From contig NC_134136.1 of the NCBI RefSeq assembly GCF_040939455.1, positions 101,358,014 to 101,422,013 on the forward strand: a stretch of 64,000 nt of DNA, given 5' to 3'. Source of the DNA: Microcebus murinus (lineage: Eukaryota; Chordata; Mammalia; Primates; Cheirogaleidae). Made by a program: the position numbers and the translations under genes. The notes under the pieces are model-generated. The model did no database searches. It saw only the letters and a program-made list of their open reading frames with translations, and was not told the origin of the DNA. Every line of letters begins with the position of its first letter. Position 1 is the stretch's first letter. Shown one piece after another: positions 23,640 to 36,760 of the stretch.

Positions 23640-26570
23640 GCATCTGGATATTGGAGGGAGACCCACCACGTAAGGGGCATGGAAGCTAAGCAGATACCAC
23701 TATTGACCACTGGGCTGTGGGTTCTGGGCAGCCCATCTGCCCCAATGCAGGCTTTTTGGTGTAGCAGAGGTGCCTCCCCTCCTCCCTAGAAGCTTGCCCC
23801 AGTGGCATAGGAGCTGCCCTTCAAGCCTTGTTGGAGTCAGCATTTGTGCCAGCTTTGGGGAACATGGATGTGGCTTGCCTGGTCCAGACCCACCTGGCTT
23901 TGCCCCTATACCAGGCTCAGTGGAAGAACACAGAACAGGGATCCTTGGGAGTTCTGAGGCCTCACCTGGGGTGTCCAAGTATTTATCCTGATTAACAAAG
24001 GCCAAGCATAAATCCCACTGCTACCACTGCAACTGACATTCTCCTACAAGCACCACCTACTGACCAGGAGGTCAACCTACGCAGCCCATTAAAACATTTG
24101 CTGACCCAATTGTATAGCACTCAATTGTCTCTTATGCTCAAGTGCCACATGCTAGCCTGAAGGGTGAACTACACAACCCAGTACAATTCATGTTGATAGA
24201 AGTGCACAGTGCTAGAGAATGAGATAGGCTTCTGGAGACTTCCATCCTCCCCTCTCTGCAGAAAGCAGTGAGTCTTCTCACATGTCTAGTACACCACTAC
24301 TACAACCTACAAATAACTAGCATTTCACAAAGCCAACACACTAAGATTATCTATAACCAAAAATTCATACAGACCCTTGGTCCCCTGAAAGCCCAAGGAC
24401 CCTACCCAACATACACCATATTTACAACCTCGAGAGGGAAAAAAATCCCATTTAAACAAAAGTGTACCCCAAAATAAGAAGTGACAGCTTCTCCAATTGA
24501 CAAAGAATCAGCATAAGAACTCTTGCTGTACTAAAACCCAGAGTGCAATGACCACCCCCAACAAAGGATTACAATAGCTCTCTAGCAATGGATAACTAAA
24601 GTTAAAATACTAAAATTACAAATGAAGAATTTAAAATATGAATTTCAAGGAAGCTCAATGAGATCCAAAAGAAAGTTGAAAACCAACACAAATAAACCAG
24701 AAAATTACTCAAAATATGAATAAAAATTTTTAAAACAAACAAAATTCTGGAAATGAAAGACTCATCAAAGGAATTACAAAATACAGTTAAAAGCCCATAT
24801 AATAGAAAAGACAAAGCAGAAGAGAAAATTTCAAAGCTTGAACAGAGGGCTTTTGAATTAACCTTATCAGGCAAAAATAAATAAAATTAAATTAAAACAA
24901 AACCAACAAAGCCTTTGAGAATTATGGAATTATGTAAAGTATTCAAACCTATGAGTTATAGATATTCCTAAGGGTGAAAAAGAATAAGTAAAAAATGTGG
25001 AAAACCTGTTTGAGAGAATAATTGAGGAAAGCTTCCCTGGTTTTGTAAGAGATTTAGACATGTAGATAGATACAAGAGGTTCAATAAACACCAGGGAGAT
25101 ACATTGCAAGGAGATGTACTATCTAAAATCAATGTGAAGGAAAAAATTTTTGAAACAGTAAGATAAAAATATCTAATCACTAATGGAGCAAAGCTCAGCA
25201 GACTGCCCAGCAGAAACCTTATAAGGAAGAAAAGATTGGGATCCTATTTTCATTATTCTCAAAGGAATGAACTGTCAGCCACAGATGTTGTATCCTGCTA
25301 AACATAGCTTCATAAATGAAGAAATAAAGTCTTTCCCTGACAAGAAAATGCTAAGGGAATTCATCACTACAAGACTGGCCATACAAGAACTGTTCAATAT
25401 AATTCTAAACATCTGTGCAAAAGGTTGATACTTGGTATCTTTAAAACACATGAACCCATAAAACTTACAAGTTTTAAAAAAGAGTTACACAATTGAGAAT
25501 AGAAAGCAACTAGGTAACAATTAACATTATGAAAGGAACAGAACCTCACACACAAATATTCACTTTGAATGTAAATGGACTAAATACTCCACTTAAAAGG
25601 TGTAGCTTAGCAGAACAGATTAAAAAAAAAAACACAACCCAAATATCTGCTGCCTTCAAGAGACCCACTTAACCGGTAAGGACTTTTATAGATGCAACAT
25701 GAAAGGATGAAAAAAAAATTCCATGCAAATGAAAACCAAAAGGAAATAGAAGTAGCTACTCTTGTATCAGGTAACACAGACTTTAATCCAAAAACTGTGA
25801 GAAAAAAAAAAAGACAAGGTCACTACATAATGATAAAGGAATTGATTCACCAAGAAGAAATAGCAATCGTAAATATATATGCACCCAACATTGGAATACC
25901 CAGACGCATAAAACAAATACTGCTAGAACTAACAAAAGAGAAAGAAAACAATACAATGATAGTGGGGGAATTCAACAACCTACTTACAGCGCTAAATAGA
26001 TAAAAGCAGAAAATAGAAAAAGAAACACTGGACTTAAACAGGACTGTGAAACAAATGGACCAAACAGACATTTACAGAACATCCTACCCAACGACTGCAG
26101 AATATACATTCTTTTCACCAGTAAATGGAACATTTTCTAAAGTAGAGCACATATTAGTCCACAAAAATGTCTCAATAAATTTTAAAAATCGGGCCGGGCG
26201 CGGTGGCTCACGCCTGTAATCCTAGCTCTTGGGAGGCCGAGGCGGGCGGATTGCTCAAGGTCAGGAGTTCAAAACCAGCCTGAGCAAGAGCAAGACCCTG
26301 TCTCTACTATAAATAGAAAGAAATTAATTGGCCAACTGATATATATATTAAAAAAATTAGCCGGGCATGGTGGCACATGCCTGTAGTCGCAGCTACTCGG
26401 GAGGCTGAGGCAGAAGGATCGCTCGAGCCCAGGAGTTTGAGGTTGCTGTGAGCTAGGCTGACGCCATGGCACTCACTCTAGCCTGGACAACAAAGCGAGA
26501 CTCTGTCTCAAAAAAAAAAAAAAAAAAAATCAAAATAATATCAAGTATCTTCTTAGACCTTCAACAACAA
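23640..26570 (+). mobile_element. L1 5' portion: 5'UTR, ORF1, start of ORF2
   Basis: The order is 5'UTR-like GC-richer DNA (about 23640-24500), an A-rich ORF1 remnant (24600-25450), then the start of ORF2. The ORF2 endonuclease region is readable: 'tttgaatgtaaatggact' encodes the LNVNGL core, and a 104-codon frame at 25692-26003 keeps IYAPN and a GEFNN in place of GDFN. The element stops near 26570, before the reverse transcriptase, and is split by the Alu at 26191-26524. Frameshifts and in-frame stops make it a dead copy. Confidence 0.8.
26191..26524 (+). mobile_element. Dimeric Alu nested in L1
   Basis: Complete strepsirrhine-type Alu with head 'gggccgggcgcggtggctc', linker aaagaaattaattggccaac and a long A tail. 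The L1 reading resumes directly after it. The flanks share aaaaatc (26184-26190 and 26525-26531). Confidence 0.96.
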
Positions 26571-26574
26571 TACT

Positions 26575-26700
26575 TAGACCCTGCATCTGACCAATTATAT
26601 TAGATGCTATGAGGTTGGTGTCTAGGCATGCATAGTTTTAAAAAGCTCCATTGAGGATTCTAATGTGTAAAAAGCTTTGAAAATAACTCTATTCTAGATT
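26575..26700. mobile_element. Possible small hAT-type (MER5-like) element
   Basis: Words such as 'taaaaagctccattgagg' and 'ttctaatgtgtaaaaagct' resemble the middle of MER5-type elements. No terminal repeats are visible. Confidence 0.33.
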
Positions 26701-27499
26701 TTTGGATGATTTATTTCTCTGAGAAAAAAAAAATTAGCTCTTTCTTTGACCTGCAGACAATACCCTCATTTCCACAAAGCATTTTTGTACTCAATTCCGC
26801 AGCATGGCTTTAGATTCTCAGAAACTCATTATTCAATACCTCATTCAAACATACTCAATAATAGTTGTTAACTTTCAGTGATCCCTGCCCTTGAGTACTC
26901 AACTTGGTCAAAAAGCTTCGTAGCTTTCAAGATATGAATTGATAAATGTCATTTTGTTAAAGCAGAATTAGGGTTTCCAGATTCAAATCAGTCATTTTAT
27001 GAAGAGATATAGTTAGATTAAACTCTTAACAGCTAATGGAGTTTGCTTCCCAGAAGCTTTGATTGCTTAGCTTGGAATAGGTTTGGAAGTAGTATTAAAG
27101 TAAAAATATATATTCACATGGATTTTAAAATTGTGTGTCTACATAAGTTATGAATTATCAAATTTTAGACCTTTATTCTGCAATAAGGAAAAACATAATT
27201 GGCAGAAAATATCTCTCAATTGTAAGAGCTATTACTTTTAACTCTTTATGTTCTCTGTTATGTGTGTGTCTGTGTATCTGTATTTCTGATTTGAGTGTCC
27301 CTACCACCAAATTCCTAAGTAAGACTTCTCTATAACTTAGTTTTCAAATGTCTCAATTTACTCCAAAATTAAGGAAAATATATTTAATTCAAATTATTTA
27401 CCATCTTTCTCCTATTCCCACTTCTAAGTTTGGATAACCATATCATTTATAGTTTTCTAATTGGTTATCATTATAATTTTATTTCATTTTCTTGAATAT
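26701..27499. other. AT-rich DNA, nothing recognised
   Basis: No family or exon could be supported. Confidence 0.5.
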
Positions 27500-27800
27500 C
27501 CCTTCAGAGATATTTTACATGTATAAACAAATACATTCTTAAATCAATTCTTTATAAAAATATAGTAATAACTGACTCTTCTGAATCTTGCTTTTTTTCA
27601 TGTAATGATAAATTATGGAGATAATTCCATATTCATAGAGAATGAGCCTTCTCTATTTTTTCTATTCTATTCCATTTTATGAATGGACATACCATTATTT
27701 ATTAACCAGACTCTTACTGATGCACATGTAGGTGTTTTTCAGTTTTATACTATTATAAAACATGTAGCAATGATTAAATAAATTTTTATCTCTTGACTCC
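27500..27800 (-). mobile_element. Old L1/HAL1-type 3' remnant
   Basis: Word order 'aataactgactcttctgaat', 'ttctattccattttatgaat', 'ttattaaccagactcttac', 'ttatactattataaaacatg' follows the antisense 3' end of an ancient L1/HAL1 family, as at 15140-15362. Confidence 0.55.
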
Positions 27801-28894
27801 TCAGCTTCTTGGACCCAAACTAGATATTGAAATACTCCTATCCAGCCTGCATTCTCAGTTCATGCTATTGCTGAGGTTTCACACCTCAGAGTAGACTTCT
27901 CATTATCTTCTTGGTTCTTTCTGAGATTACAGCTAAAATCTTCTTACTTTCACCTATGAGTGAGTTCCACTACATTTAGCATGGCTTTCATTTATTTTAT
28001 AGGGTTTAGTTGTCTTATAGGTCCAATAAATATAAAAAATAAAAAATGGAATTTGCATTTTTATTTCTAATTCTCCTTGTTGCTCTTAGACAACTTCAAA
28101 GGAGAGGAAGAAATAATACTAGTATTTAATATTTCACTACCACATTTAAACCAGAATTTCAAGTCACTATAATTTTCAATAATATACTAAAATCTCATTT
28201 GCTCATCAGGTAGATTTTAGAAAATAACTGTTGGTGCTCCATTACATAAGAGGAATTAATGACTGTCCTTACAGAATCTCTACTTCTCCCGTTCCTACTT
28301 CTACCTTTTATTAAAAATACTTAGTTACAGAGCAATATAAATATGATAATTGATATATACTCTAATATTTGAAAAATAATTGAATAAGTAAGAAAATATT
28401 GATGATGGAGATGGAGGATGGGAGAGGTAAGGATGTTTTATTTTTGCTATGAGTATGGGAGTGAGTGGGAGAAGGAAGAATGAAAGGGGTAGAGGGAGGA
28501 CAGGAAGAAGAATGTTTGATGTATCAATATAATAGGTAACCTTATTTCTGTGGCCTTGATTGCTGCCACAGACCTTCAGTGATTCGCAAGGGAACTGTGG
28601 AAATTGAATATGGCAAGTGCCTCTTGTAGACAACTATCTGATCAGAGGCTGCAGCCCCATCCTGTCATTGCCTTTGCCAGTGCTCAACTCTGGCCTCTTT
28701 GGCCAACAGCTGCTCAGTTTCCTTTGTCCCTGGCAGGGATATAACTTCATATGACCTATTATGGAACCAAAATCACCTCCGCAAGACTGATGTATATAGT
28801 TTTAGCTGCTATGTTTCTGATCAATTCTCATTTATGGCTTTCCAATTTTAGGTCTTAAGGTTACATAAAATTTTCTTTATGATACCTAATTACT
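27801..28894. other. Nothing recognised
   Basis: The block 28540-28760 is richer in GC than its surroundings (gaggctgcagccccatcctg) and has no repeat assignment. No exon with flanking splice sites and an open frame could be supported. Confidence 0.4.
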
Positions 28895-29005
28895 TATTTT
28901 AATAATTGAGCACCCACCACACCCAAGGAACTGAGTTAGATGTTCAAAAGGGTAAAAATAAAATAAAGACAGGTACATGTCCTGTCTTCAATAGGCTATA
29001 GTTTC
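28895..29005 (-). mobile_element. L2 LINE 3' remnant
   Basis: Antisense L2 tail: 'taataattgagcacccacc', 'ggaactgagttagatg', 'catgtcctgtcttcaatagg'. Confidence 0.55.
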
Positions 29006-29685
29006 ATATTGTTTAACAGGTTTATTTGGGTCTAATCAAAGGTTTAAAAAACAACTATAATTAGAATTTTACTGTAAGTGCCTAATTAGGCAAATTGGTA
29101 CATGAAGATACTTACCACTTGTTCGCCACAAAAAAATCTTTATCTCCCTGAGCCTATGACTGTTAATACAGTAAGAACATAAAAAATGGCTAATAAATTA
29201 CTTTTTTATGTCCACATTCTGGGCTGCGTTTCAGTATAATATTGTTCACAACTTATCCACTACAAATATCAATTCTATCATTTAAACTTAATAAATAATA
29301 CATATCATTCAGTATGCAATTTGAAAAAGCATGCAAATCTTTTGCATTTATCCTATAGAACAAAGTGTATATCTAGCATACTAAATTTGCATTGGTTTAA
29401 TTTTTTGTTTTTTAGAGGTAATATAGTTATAGTCTCACAATCATTGAACTGTATTTTTTGCAAAAGTGTTATTCCTGATGAGGTTTGCAAACATAACATA
29501 CACGCTCTTTCAGAATAGCAAAAGAATGTGGCATGGTGTCATTTTGCCTTATACTTTTATTTCATTCATTCTTTAATTTATCAATTCCTAATTTTATCAA
29601 CCAATGGTCAAAAATAACTCCAATTTTTAGTACTTCCTGAATACTAGATATACTAGACATCCCACAGAAGACTTGTATTCATTAT
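29006..29685. other. AT-rich DNA, nothing recognised
   Basis: No family or exon could be supported. Confidence 0.5.
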
Positions 29686-29815
29686 GTCATCTTGACCTTA
29701 AAGTAATCATATGATCCTAGTTTTACTATCATTCTCACCTTACAAATGAGGAAGATAAGCCTCAGAGAGACTAAGTAATATATCCTCAGTCTCACAGCTA
29801 TTGCAATTTCATATT
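29686..29815 (-). mobile_element. MIR SINE remnant
   Basis: Clear antisense MIR core: 'cattctcaccttacaaatg', then aggaagataagcctcagaga and 'ctcagtctcacagct'. Confidence 0.72.
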
Positions 29816-32800
29816 AGGTCTTTTAAAAAATATAATTATGTCTAGCATGTTGTGGTTTTTAAAGATATTTACAATGCCAAATAAGTAACATAACTCTAGT
29901 TAAAGCAAAGGACTATACATGTAAGCAGAGAAAATGTTTATATACACACAAACACATATATACCTATAGGTGTATTTATACATAAATATTTAATATATTT
30001 TCTGCAGAAAAAGGAAGCAGAATCTGCTTTTCATTCTTGATAAAAGTAAAGGAAGCTTTTAAAAAGAGATGAAAGATTAATAGGATAATAAGAAAACTTC
30101 CTATATTTCATAGGAAAATGGCAGAATTCAAGGGAGGATATGAAACCCATGTTAAAATGTGTAATATGCACTTTTGTAAAGGAAGCAATGAATAGACATA
30201 TTCTGGATAACTTCTAAGTATGTAAAGGTAAAACCTTCAATTGGCTGGTCAAAGAAAATTATGCAAAAGAAAATTAAAAATTGATCCAATGAATAAGTTA
30301 CCTGTAGGTTGGCTACTAATGTCTCCACAGTTACATAAAAGTTCAGATATCAACGGGGCACATTTTATAGAACTGGGTGTGGAAAAAAAATTGCTTTGCA
30401 AGAATTCAATACTCAGTCAAATTAGGGTCACAATGAATGCAATAACTTGACATTTTTAGATATACAGCAACTCAGGAGGTATATTATGCAAAATATATTT
30501 TTTAAGGCTCAAAATAAATCAATCTTAATTTATTTTCTAACATCAAAATGGCCTAAACATAACTGTATATTTAGGTTGCAGTTGTAAAGATGCTTAAATA
30601 CCTGAATTAAAATATCATGAAATTCTGAAAGGATGCAGAATATTGAAAAATTGTAATGAAATGATACACCAAAAATCTAGATTCTATCTTTAAAATATAA
30701 GATATAGAATAAATGAGTGTGAGAATAAACAAAATATTATCTTTAATGACCTTTATGTTACACACTTAATAGTGAAATAAATAGCTCAATAAATTTTTAA
30801 GTTCTGAAAGAAAATACATAAAAGTTGTACTGGAAAACTAAAATGAAGTTCTATTAAACATTTATTTTGATATAAAATATTATTATTATATGCAAAGCAA
30901 AAACTCTTGGAATGAAAAAAATTGAAAAATAACCACAACAAAGTTGGCAGTTATCAACATACTTGTTAAAATAAGACATTCTAAAATAATTTATAACTTG
31001 TAATGCATTTGAGAAATTGTTCTATTTTCATGTTACTCATATCATCTATTCCATGGTGACATCATTTAATATGCCTCCTTTTAAAGCATTTGATGGGAAA
31101 AAATTATTAAAATTGCCTATATATTATGCCAGAAGGTATAATTTAGGGGAAAAAACACTCTCGGAATTAGAAATTGTACTGGCCACATTTCCTGATAACA
31201 ATGCAATAATAAACTGGAAATATATAGCAATTATTTAAAGAAATAAAATAATACAAAGTTTAAAAAATTATAAATTCACTAGCATCAAACATAAATTCAA
31301 ACTTACACTTATAATATATATGGAATATATAATATATTTATAAAATAAAGTATTCCATATATATCAAAATTTATGAAAAGAGAACATAAAGACATACCTT
31401 TGTATGATTTTATTACTAAATTAGGGAAAAATCAAAGTATGAGAAGTAAATATTAAACTCAAGAGACTGATAAATCAATATAAAAGAGTAAGAGAAAGGT
31501 ACCCATTACTATAAAAGTCATAAATTAGAATAAGAAAAATAGTGGCAATTACATACTTATGCAAAGATTATTTTTAAATAAAATGACTAACCAAAATAAA
31601 TAACTAAAAATACAATAAATGGGCAAACTTCTGACAAACCAAATGGAAAAAAAGTAAAGGAAATACAAATGCATAGCATTTTAAATAAAAAATACATGTG
31701 GGATTGTGGAACTGCATGGCAAAGAAAGACAGAAAATTTAAGTGGACTCACAAAATCTTCTTCCCCTATGTCTAAAATAATTGGAGAAAGAAAAGCAAGA
31801 AAGAGTCACTTATAACAGCCAGAAAATAAGAAAGTCACAAACCTCAAAAAAAAAAAAAAATGTCAACTAGAGAAACAAACAGGAAATTCTGACATGGAGC
31901 ATCAAAGCATGGCTGAGCTACGTAGCTACATGCATAGCACTGAGAAGTAATACTTGTGACTCATAAATACTTAATATTGCCTAATTGGTAGGAAACTAAC
32001 ATCAAATTTGACCTTTTGTTACCTTTTTATGTTTGTTTTGTGTGAAAAAGGAAAATAAGCCCCAGAAATTTCTACCCAGAAACAGCTAATAAGCAAGTTC
32101 TGTGATACCTGAAGGAATATTGGGAATATAGGAAAAGAACAGTCCAGCATAAGGCACATGTACATACATTTATACATATATGGACTCATATCTAAAAATG
32201 AAATTCAGTTAAATAAGAGATTACAGAATTTAGTAATGAAGAAACAATACTAAATGGTAGAGTATCAATTTAATCATGGAGAAAATATTGTACAGCTATA
32301 GAAATTATAGCTTTAGAATCATAGTGATATGTAAAAGCATGATTGTATAAAATAATGGTATAATTTTAAAAAATGAGTGGAGGAGGAAGTTGGAGAGTGT
32401 TGATATCTTCACTTTCCACAGGAAATATAACTGATACTGTCAGAAATTAAACTTTACAAAAATATTATGGGAATTGTATCTCCTGAATTTGAATTTCTTT
32501 CATTTTAGTTTCTTAGTTCTGTGACTAGAAATATAACTACGACCATCACTGTTATTAAAATCTGTATGGTACTGTTCATCTTCTTTCATCCTCTTTCTCT
32601 CTTTCTTTCCCCTGCTCTCTCCAGTTCCTTAAACTATCCACGTATTCATCCATTCATCCTTCTACCTGTCATGGTCTGCGTGTGTGTATATCTTGGAATA
32701 GTTCAAGAATAATGGTAAGAGTGGTTGTTCTGGTGTTAAAATTTGGACTTCTTTCTTTGTAATCATCATTTTGTAGTTTCTCTTTTTTAAATTTATAATG

Positions 32801-34283
32801 GGCAAGCATTCTTTTATTTTTAAAAATGCAAAACAAATGTGATATTGTTTTCAGACATGGATAATCTCATATATATAAACTAAATTTTGCTTAAGGATAT
32901 GTGAAAAATTTGAAAACCCTAAAACCCAGGGGTAAGTGTAGTTCTTTTACAGAGAGTTTAAAGATGCGTGTTTCATAAGGAAGGCCTTAAATATTCTATT
33001 CTATATACATTTTTTCAGAAATTGAAAAATTTTTGAAACCCTCCTACTTTTTTATACAAAGCATATAGAATCCTCATAACAAATCCTATAAAAGATAATT
33101 CAGAATGGAAAAATGGGACCAGTATTAATTAGAAATATTAATGTAAAAACTCTCAAAGTACTAATACATGATAAATGGTAGTATATTTCAAAAGCCATTA
33201 TAATCAAGTATGGATCATTTCATAAATTACAAATAATTATCAGCATCTTTTAAGAGAATCATATTTCTCTTCTAAGATAATGATGTAATAAATTATTTTA
33301 TACAGTTATGATGTTTAAATAATATCTTAATTCATGAAAATATTATTTAATCATATAATTTATGTAGTTCAAATATTATAACTATATTAAAGAAACTTAT
33401 TATATCATTACATTAGAAAAGAAAATGTGCTTCTCTCAAAATATGTTGAAAAATTATTTGTTAAAATCCAATATATCTGTCTCAAACTTACTTTTTCCTT
33501 ATTAGGTTAAAATTTAGCCATTGCTAAGCTACTACCCAAATTCTAATTAGTATGGATATATTATAGTAATTCTCATTATATAACAAGAAAAAGTGATTCT
33601 CACTCTTAATATTAATAGTTAAACCTTTATTCTCCAGAAGTTCAAGTAAATCCAATTAGATTTGATACAGAGAACAGTTTTGTTCATCAGAAATACAGGG
33701 ATTTAACTATGACAATTTTCATATGATGGGATAGCCTTACATGAGAACCACCTAATCTCTAATGATCAGGCTACTCAATAATGTGTATATTGATGAAATA
33801 AATACACAAAATTAATGTTTTTCTACATATCAGCAATTTGAGTAATATAAACAGGGTCGTCATTTTACAAATAATCATTGAGATACAAAATAGGTATACA
33901 CACACACTGCAACAATTGTATGAAGAAAACATCTATGAAGAAAACATTTTATTGTAGATAAAATTTTTAAATAAATTATATAAAGATAGGAAAGTCAATA
34001 TTTTAATGTCAACTTTTATAATAATCTCTACTAGTATAATTCAAATTTAAAAACCCAAATAATTTTTAAAACCTTCTCAATTTCATGCAAAGTTATAAAT
34101 AAATGAATGGAAAATAACATTTTTAATATAAGATAATGAGAGGAGACTTGAACAAATGCATATGTTAAAATATTGTATTAATATAAAGATACAACACAGA
34201 AATCAAGTGTTAGAGGGACCAGTAAACACAGATAAGGAGAATGAGTGGAAGAGTAGAAATAATAAATAATGAAATTTATATTA
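29816..34283. other. Long AT-rich interval, no gene
   Basis: Very AT-rich and A-rich on this strand. Parts of 30230-31700 have the composition and occasional words of an ancient L1/HAL1 coding strand, but no motif could be fixed. The frames of 60-73 codons are not convincing. A short direct repeat 'atgaagaaaacat' occurs twice near 33919-33949. Confidence 0.4.
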
Positions 34284-34296
34284 AAGAGTTGATATC

Positions 34297-34488
34297 CTAG
34301 TCTGGGCAACATAGCAAGAACCTGTCTCTTAAAAAAAAAAAAAACTAGCCAGGTGTAGTGACATGCACCTGTAGTCCTAGCTTCTCAGGAGGCTGAGGGA
34401 GGAGGATCCCTTGAGCCCAGGAGTTTGAGGTTACAGTGAGCTATGATTGTGCCACTGAACCACAATCTGGGCAACAGAGTGAGACCCT
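34297..34488 (+). mobile_element. Alu-like element, 5'-shortened, with target-site duplication
   Basis: It starts inside the left arm (ctagtctgggcaacatagca), has an A-rich middle, and a right arm ending 'ggcaacagagtgagaccct' without a long A tail. Flanks aagagttgatatc at 34284-34296 and 34489-34501 are identical. The older diagnostic word ctatgattgtgccactg suggests an AluJ-age copy, without the strepsirrhine linker. Confidence 0.87.
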
Positions 34489-34652
34489 AAGAGTTGATAT
34501 CTTTTGAATAGGTAGAAGTTTAATTCTCTCTATACAGGAGTAAAATGTAATTATTTTTACAACTTGCATGCATAAAAATGAAACAGGTTTTACAGGTCTG
34601 ATTTCATCTGTACAGTTCCTTTCAAGCAGAAACATATTTAATCCTATTCTTT

Positions 34653-34772
34653 TTTTAAATTTCTTTTTTAGAGAAGGGGTCTTGTTACATTGCCCTGTTT
34701 AGTCTCAAATGCCAGTGCTCAAGAGATCCTCCCCACCTCAACTACAGGACTGTGCCAACACACCCAGCCTTA
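34653..34772 (-). mobile_element. Antisense Alu-like monomer, decayed
   Basis: It reads 'gagaaggggtcttgttacat', a diverged centre, then 'cacacccagccttacc'. This is the complement of one Alu arm. Near-identical short flanks (cctattctt and ccttattctt) may be the remains of a duplication. Confidence 0.62.
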
Positions 34773-34784
34773 CCTTATTCTTAA

Positions 34785-35262
34785 AACATCATTCTTTTTT
34801 CTTTTTCTTTTCTTTTTATTTTTCCTTTTTTTTTAAATTTTACAGTATTATGGAGGTACAAACATTTTGGTTACATAAATTGCCTTTGCTCCACCCAGCA
34901 AGCATGCCCATCCCTATGACAGCATGCACTGCATACGTTAGGTGTGGATTTACCCATCCCCTCCTCCTCGCTTCACCTGCCTGACACTCTATGAATGTTA
35001 CTTCCATATGTACACGTTAGTGTCGATCAATTAGTATCAATTTAATGGTGGGTATATGTGATGTTTGTTTTTCCATTCTTGTGATACTTCAATTAGAAGA
35101 ATGGTCTCCAGTTCCATCCTGGATAATACAATAGGTAGTTCATTGTTTTCTTTTATGGCTGAGTAGCACTCCATGGTATACATATACCACATTTTATTAA
35201 TCCACTCATGTATTGATGGGCACTTGGATTGTTTCCACATCTTTGCAATTGTGAATTGAAAA
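34785..35262 (-). mobile_element. Antisense 5'-truncated L1 3' end
   Basis: A pyrimidine-rich tail (tttctttttcttttc) is followed by the complement of the L1 terminus (tattatggaggtacaaacat), the 3'UTR C-rich tract, and ORF2 C-terminal codons. The minus frame at 35037-35240 still reads [10 protein letters not shown], matching ORF2 of the full-length L1. Confidence 0.87.
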
Positions 35263-36105
35263 AATTATATATCTAAGGAATATGAGCCCAACTATAGGTG
35301 AAATGAATCTATGGTGACAAAGGTCAGAATAGCCTCTGGGAGTGGGGTGGGCTTGTACTGACTGCAAAGGGTCATGAAGTATCTTTCTATGGTGGTTGCA
35401 CAGATGAATACATTTATTAAATCTTATATACAAAAAGTTTATTTGAACAAAGCCAAATGATAGGAATTATAAAATCACTAAAAATAAGTAAAATATCATA
35501 TATATGAAGAAATACATATCTTAGTAGTATTTAAAGATAAATCAGTTTAAATATCACATTCTTGGCCAATCAAATTAAATATAATATATAATTCATTATT
35601 TCTAGGAGCAAGGGCTCATAGATTCTACTACTTCTGTAAATTGTCACAACTATTTGGAGGATTGTTTAAAATATATTACAAAAACCTTAAAAATGCATTT
35701 CCATTTTAACCCAGAAATTCCAAATTCAGTTGTTTATCCTCAGGGATTATTAGCTAAAATGTGAAAAGATCTATGTATAATATTATTTTGTTTCATTATT
35801 TCCAAATAATAAAATTGGATGGTCAACCAATCTAAGATTTGATCAATAAACTAGGAAAAATACAATGGCTACATCATCATTATGTTCTAAAATAATATTT
35901 AGTACCATTGACCTACATTCACAATAAAATCTTAAGTAAAAACTTTTATGTTGCATATTACTATATATATCATGAACCCATCTCAAAATATATTTAAATA
36001 TTATATGTAGATATTAATAGGAATTCATAAAAAAGACTGAAAGTTGTATACCAAAATGTTTGTAGGTTTCTTTGCTGTTTCATAATGAATATGTAAAATT
36101 TGAAT
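35263..36105. other. AT-rich DNA; possible HAL1/L1 trace
   Basis: The part 35690-35960 (ttttaacccagaaattccaa; 'ataaactaggaaaaatacaa') resembles an ancient L1/HAL1 3' end in sense. The rest is unrecognised. Confidence 0.4.
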
Positions 36106-36760
36106 TGCACAAAATATGAAGTAAGGTGAGTTCAATAGTGTCAAATGCAACAGACAGATTCACAATAATAGAATGGAAAAACAAGCTCCACATGTACTCA
36201 CCATCAAATTTATATTAATGGATCAACATTTAATTGCACATACAGTAGTAACAATACTGGGGTGTCGGGCAGGTGAAATGGGGAGGAAGGGATGGGTATA
36301 TTCAACCTAATGGGTGTGATGTGCACCATCTGAGGGATGGACACGCTTGAAGCTCTGACTCAGGTGGGGCAAAGGCAGTATATGTAACCTAAACATTTGT
36401 ACCCCCATAATATGCTGAAATTAAAAAAAAGAAAAAAGTCATAGGATTTCAAAAGAAGAAGGTGACATTAGGGTAACCAATTTCAGAATAACAACAAGGG
36501 GGCAGAACTCATATTCAGGTGGGTTACAGAATTAAATTGAGAGTAAGTGGAACTAGAAAAGGTAGACAAGTCTTTCAGGAAGCTTGTATGAGAAGAGAAA
36601 ATGAGAGATGACAGGACAGCAAGATAGGATCAAAGTTCAAGAAGTGTATTTGTTTAGGTTAGTAGAAACTTCAGCATGTTTGATGACTAGAGTGAAGAAA
36701 GAGTAAGAAGAGTGAAGAGACCAGAGAATTGAGACCATCAACAAACTAACATTTCAGAGG
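36106..36760 (-). mobile_element. L2 LINE coding remnant, split by a young L1
   Basis: On the minus strand 36130-36165 reads NLSVAFDT, a decayed form of the L2/CR1 reverse-transcriptase motif LLDLSAAFDT. The sequence resumes after the L1 at 36166-36436 with 'aagaagaaggtgacattagg' and 'gtagacaagtctttcaggaa', in the order expected for antisense L2. The right boundary is vague. Confidence 0.62.
36166..36436 (+). mobile_element. 5'-truncated L1 3' end nested in L2
   Basis: It opens in the last ORF2 codons (agaatggaaaaacaagctcc) and has a short 3'UTR (caccatctgagggatggaca). It ends at 'cccccataatatgctgaaat' with an A tail. The terminus 'gctgaaattaaa' differs from that of the full-length L1 ('gccaaaataaa'), marking another subfamily. 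Confidence 0.87.

Noticed and set aside
23700..24005. 101-codon minus frame with 73-codon + frame opposite
   Set aside because: It falls in the 5'UTR-like part of an L1. Proline/glycine-rich by composition, with no domain.
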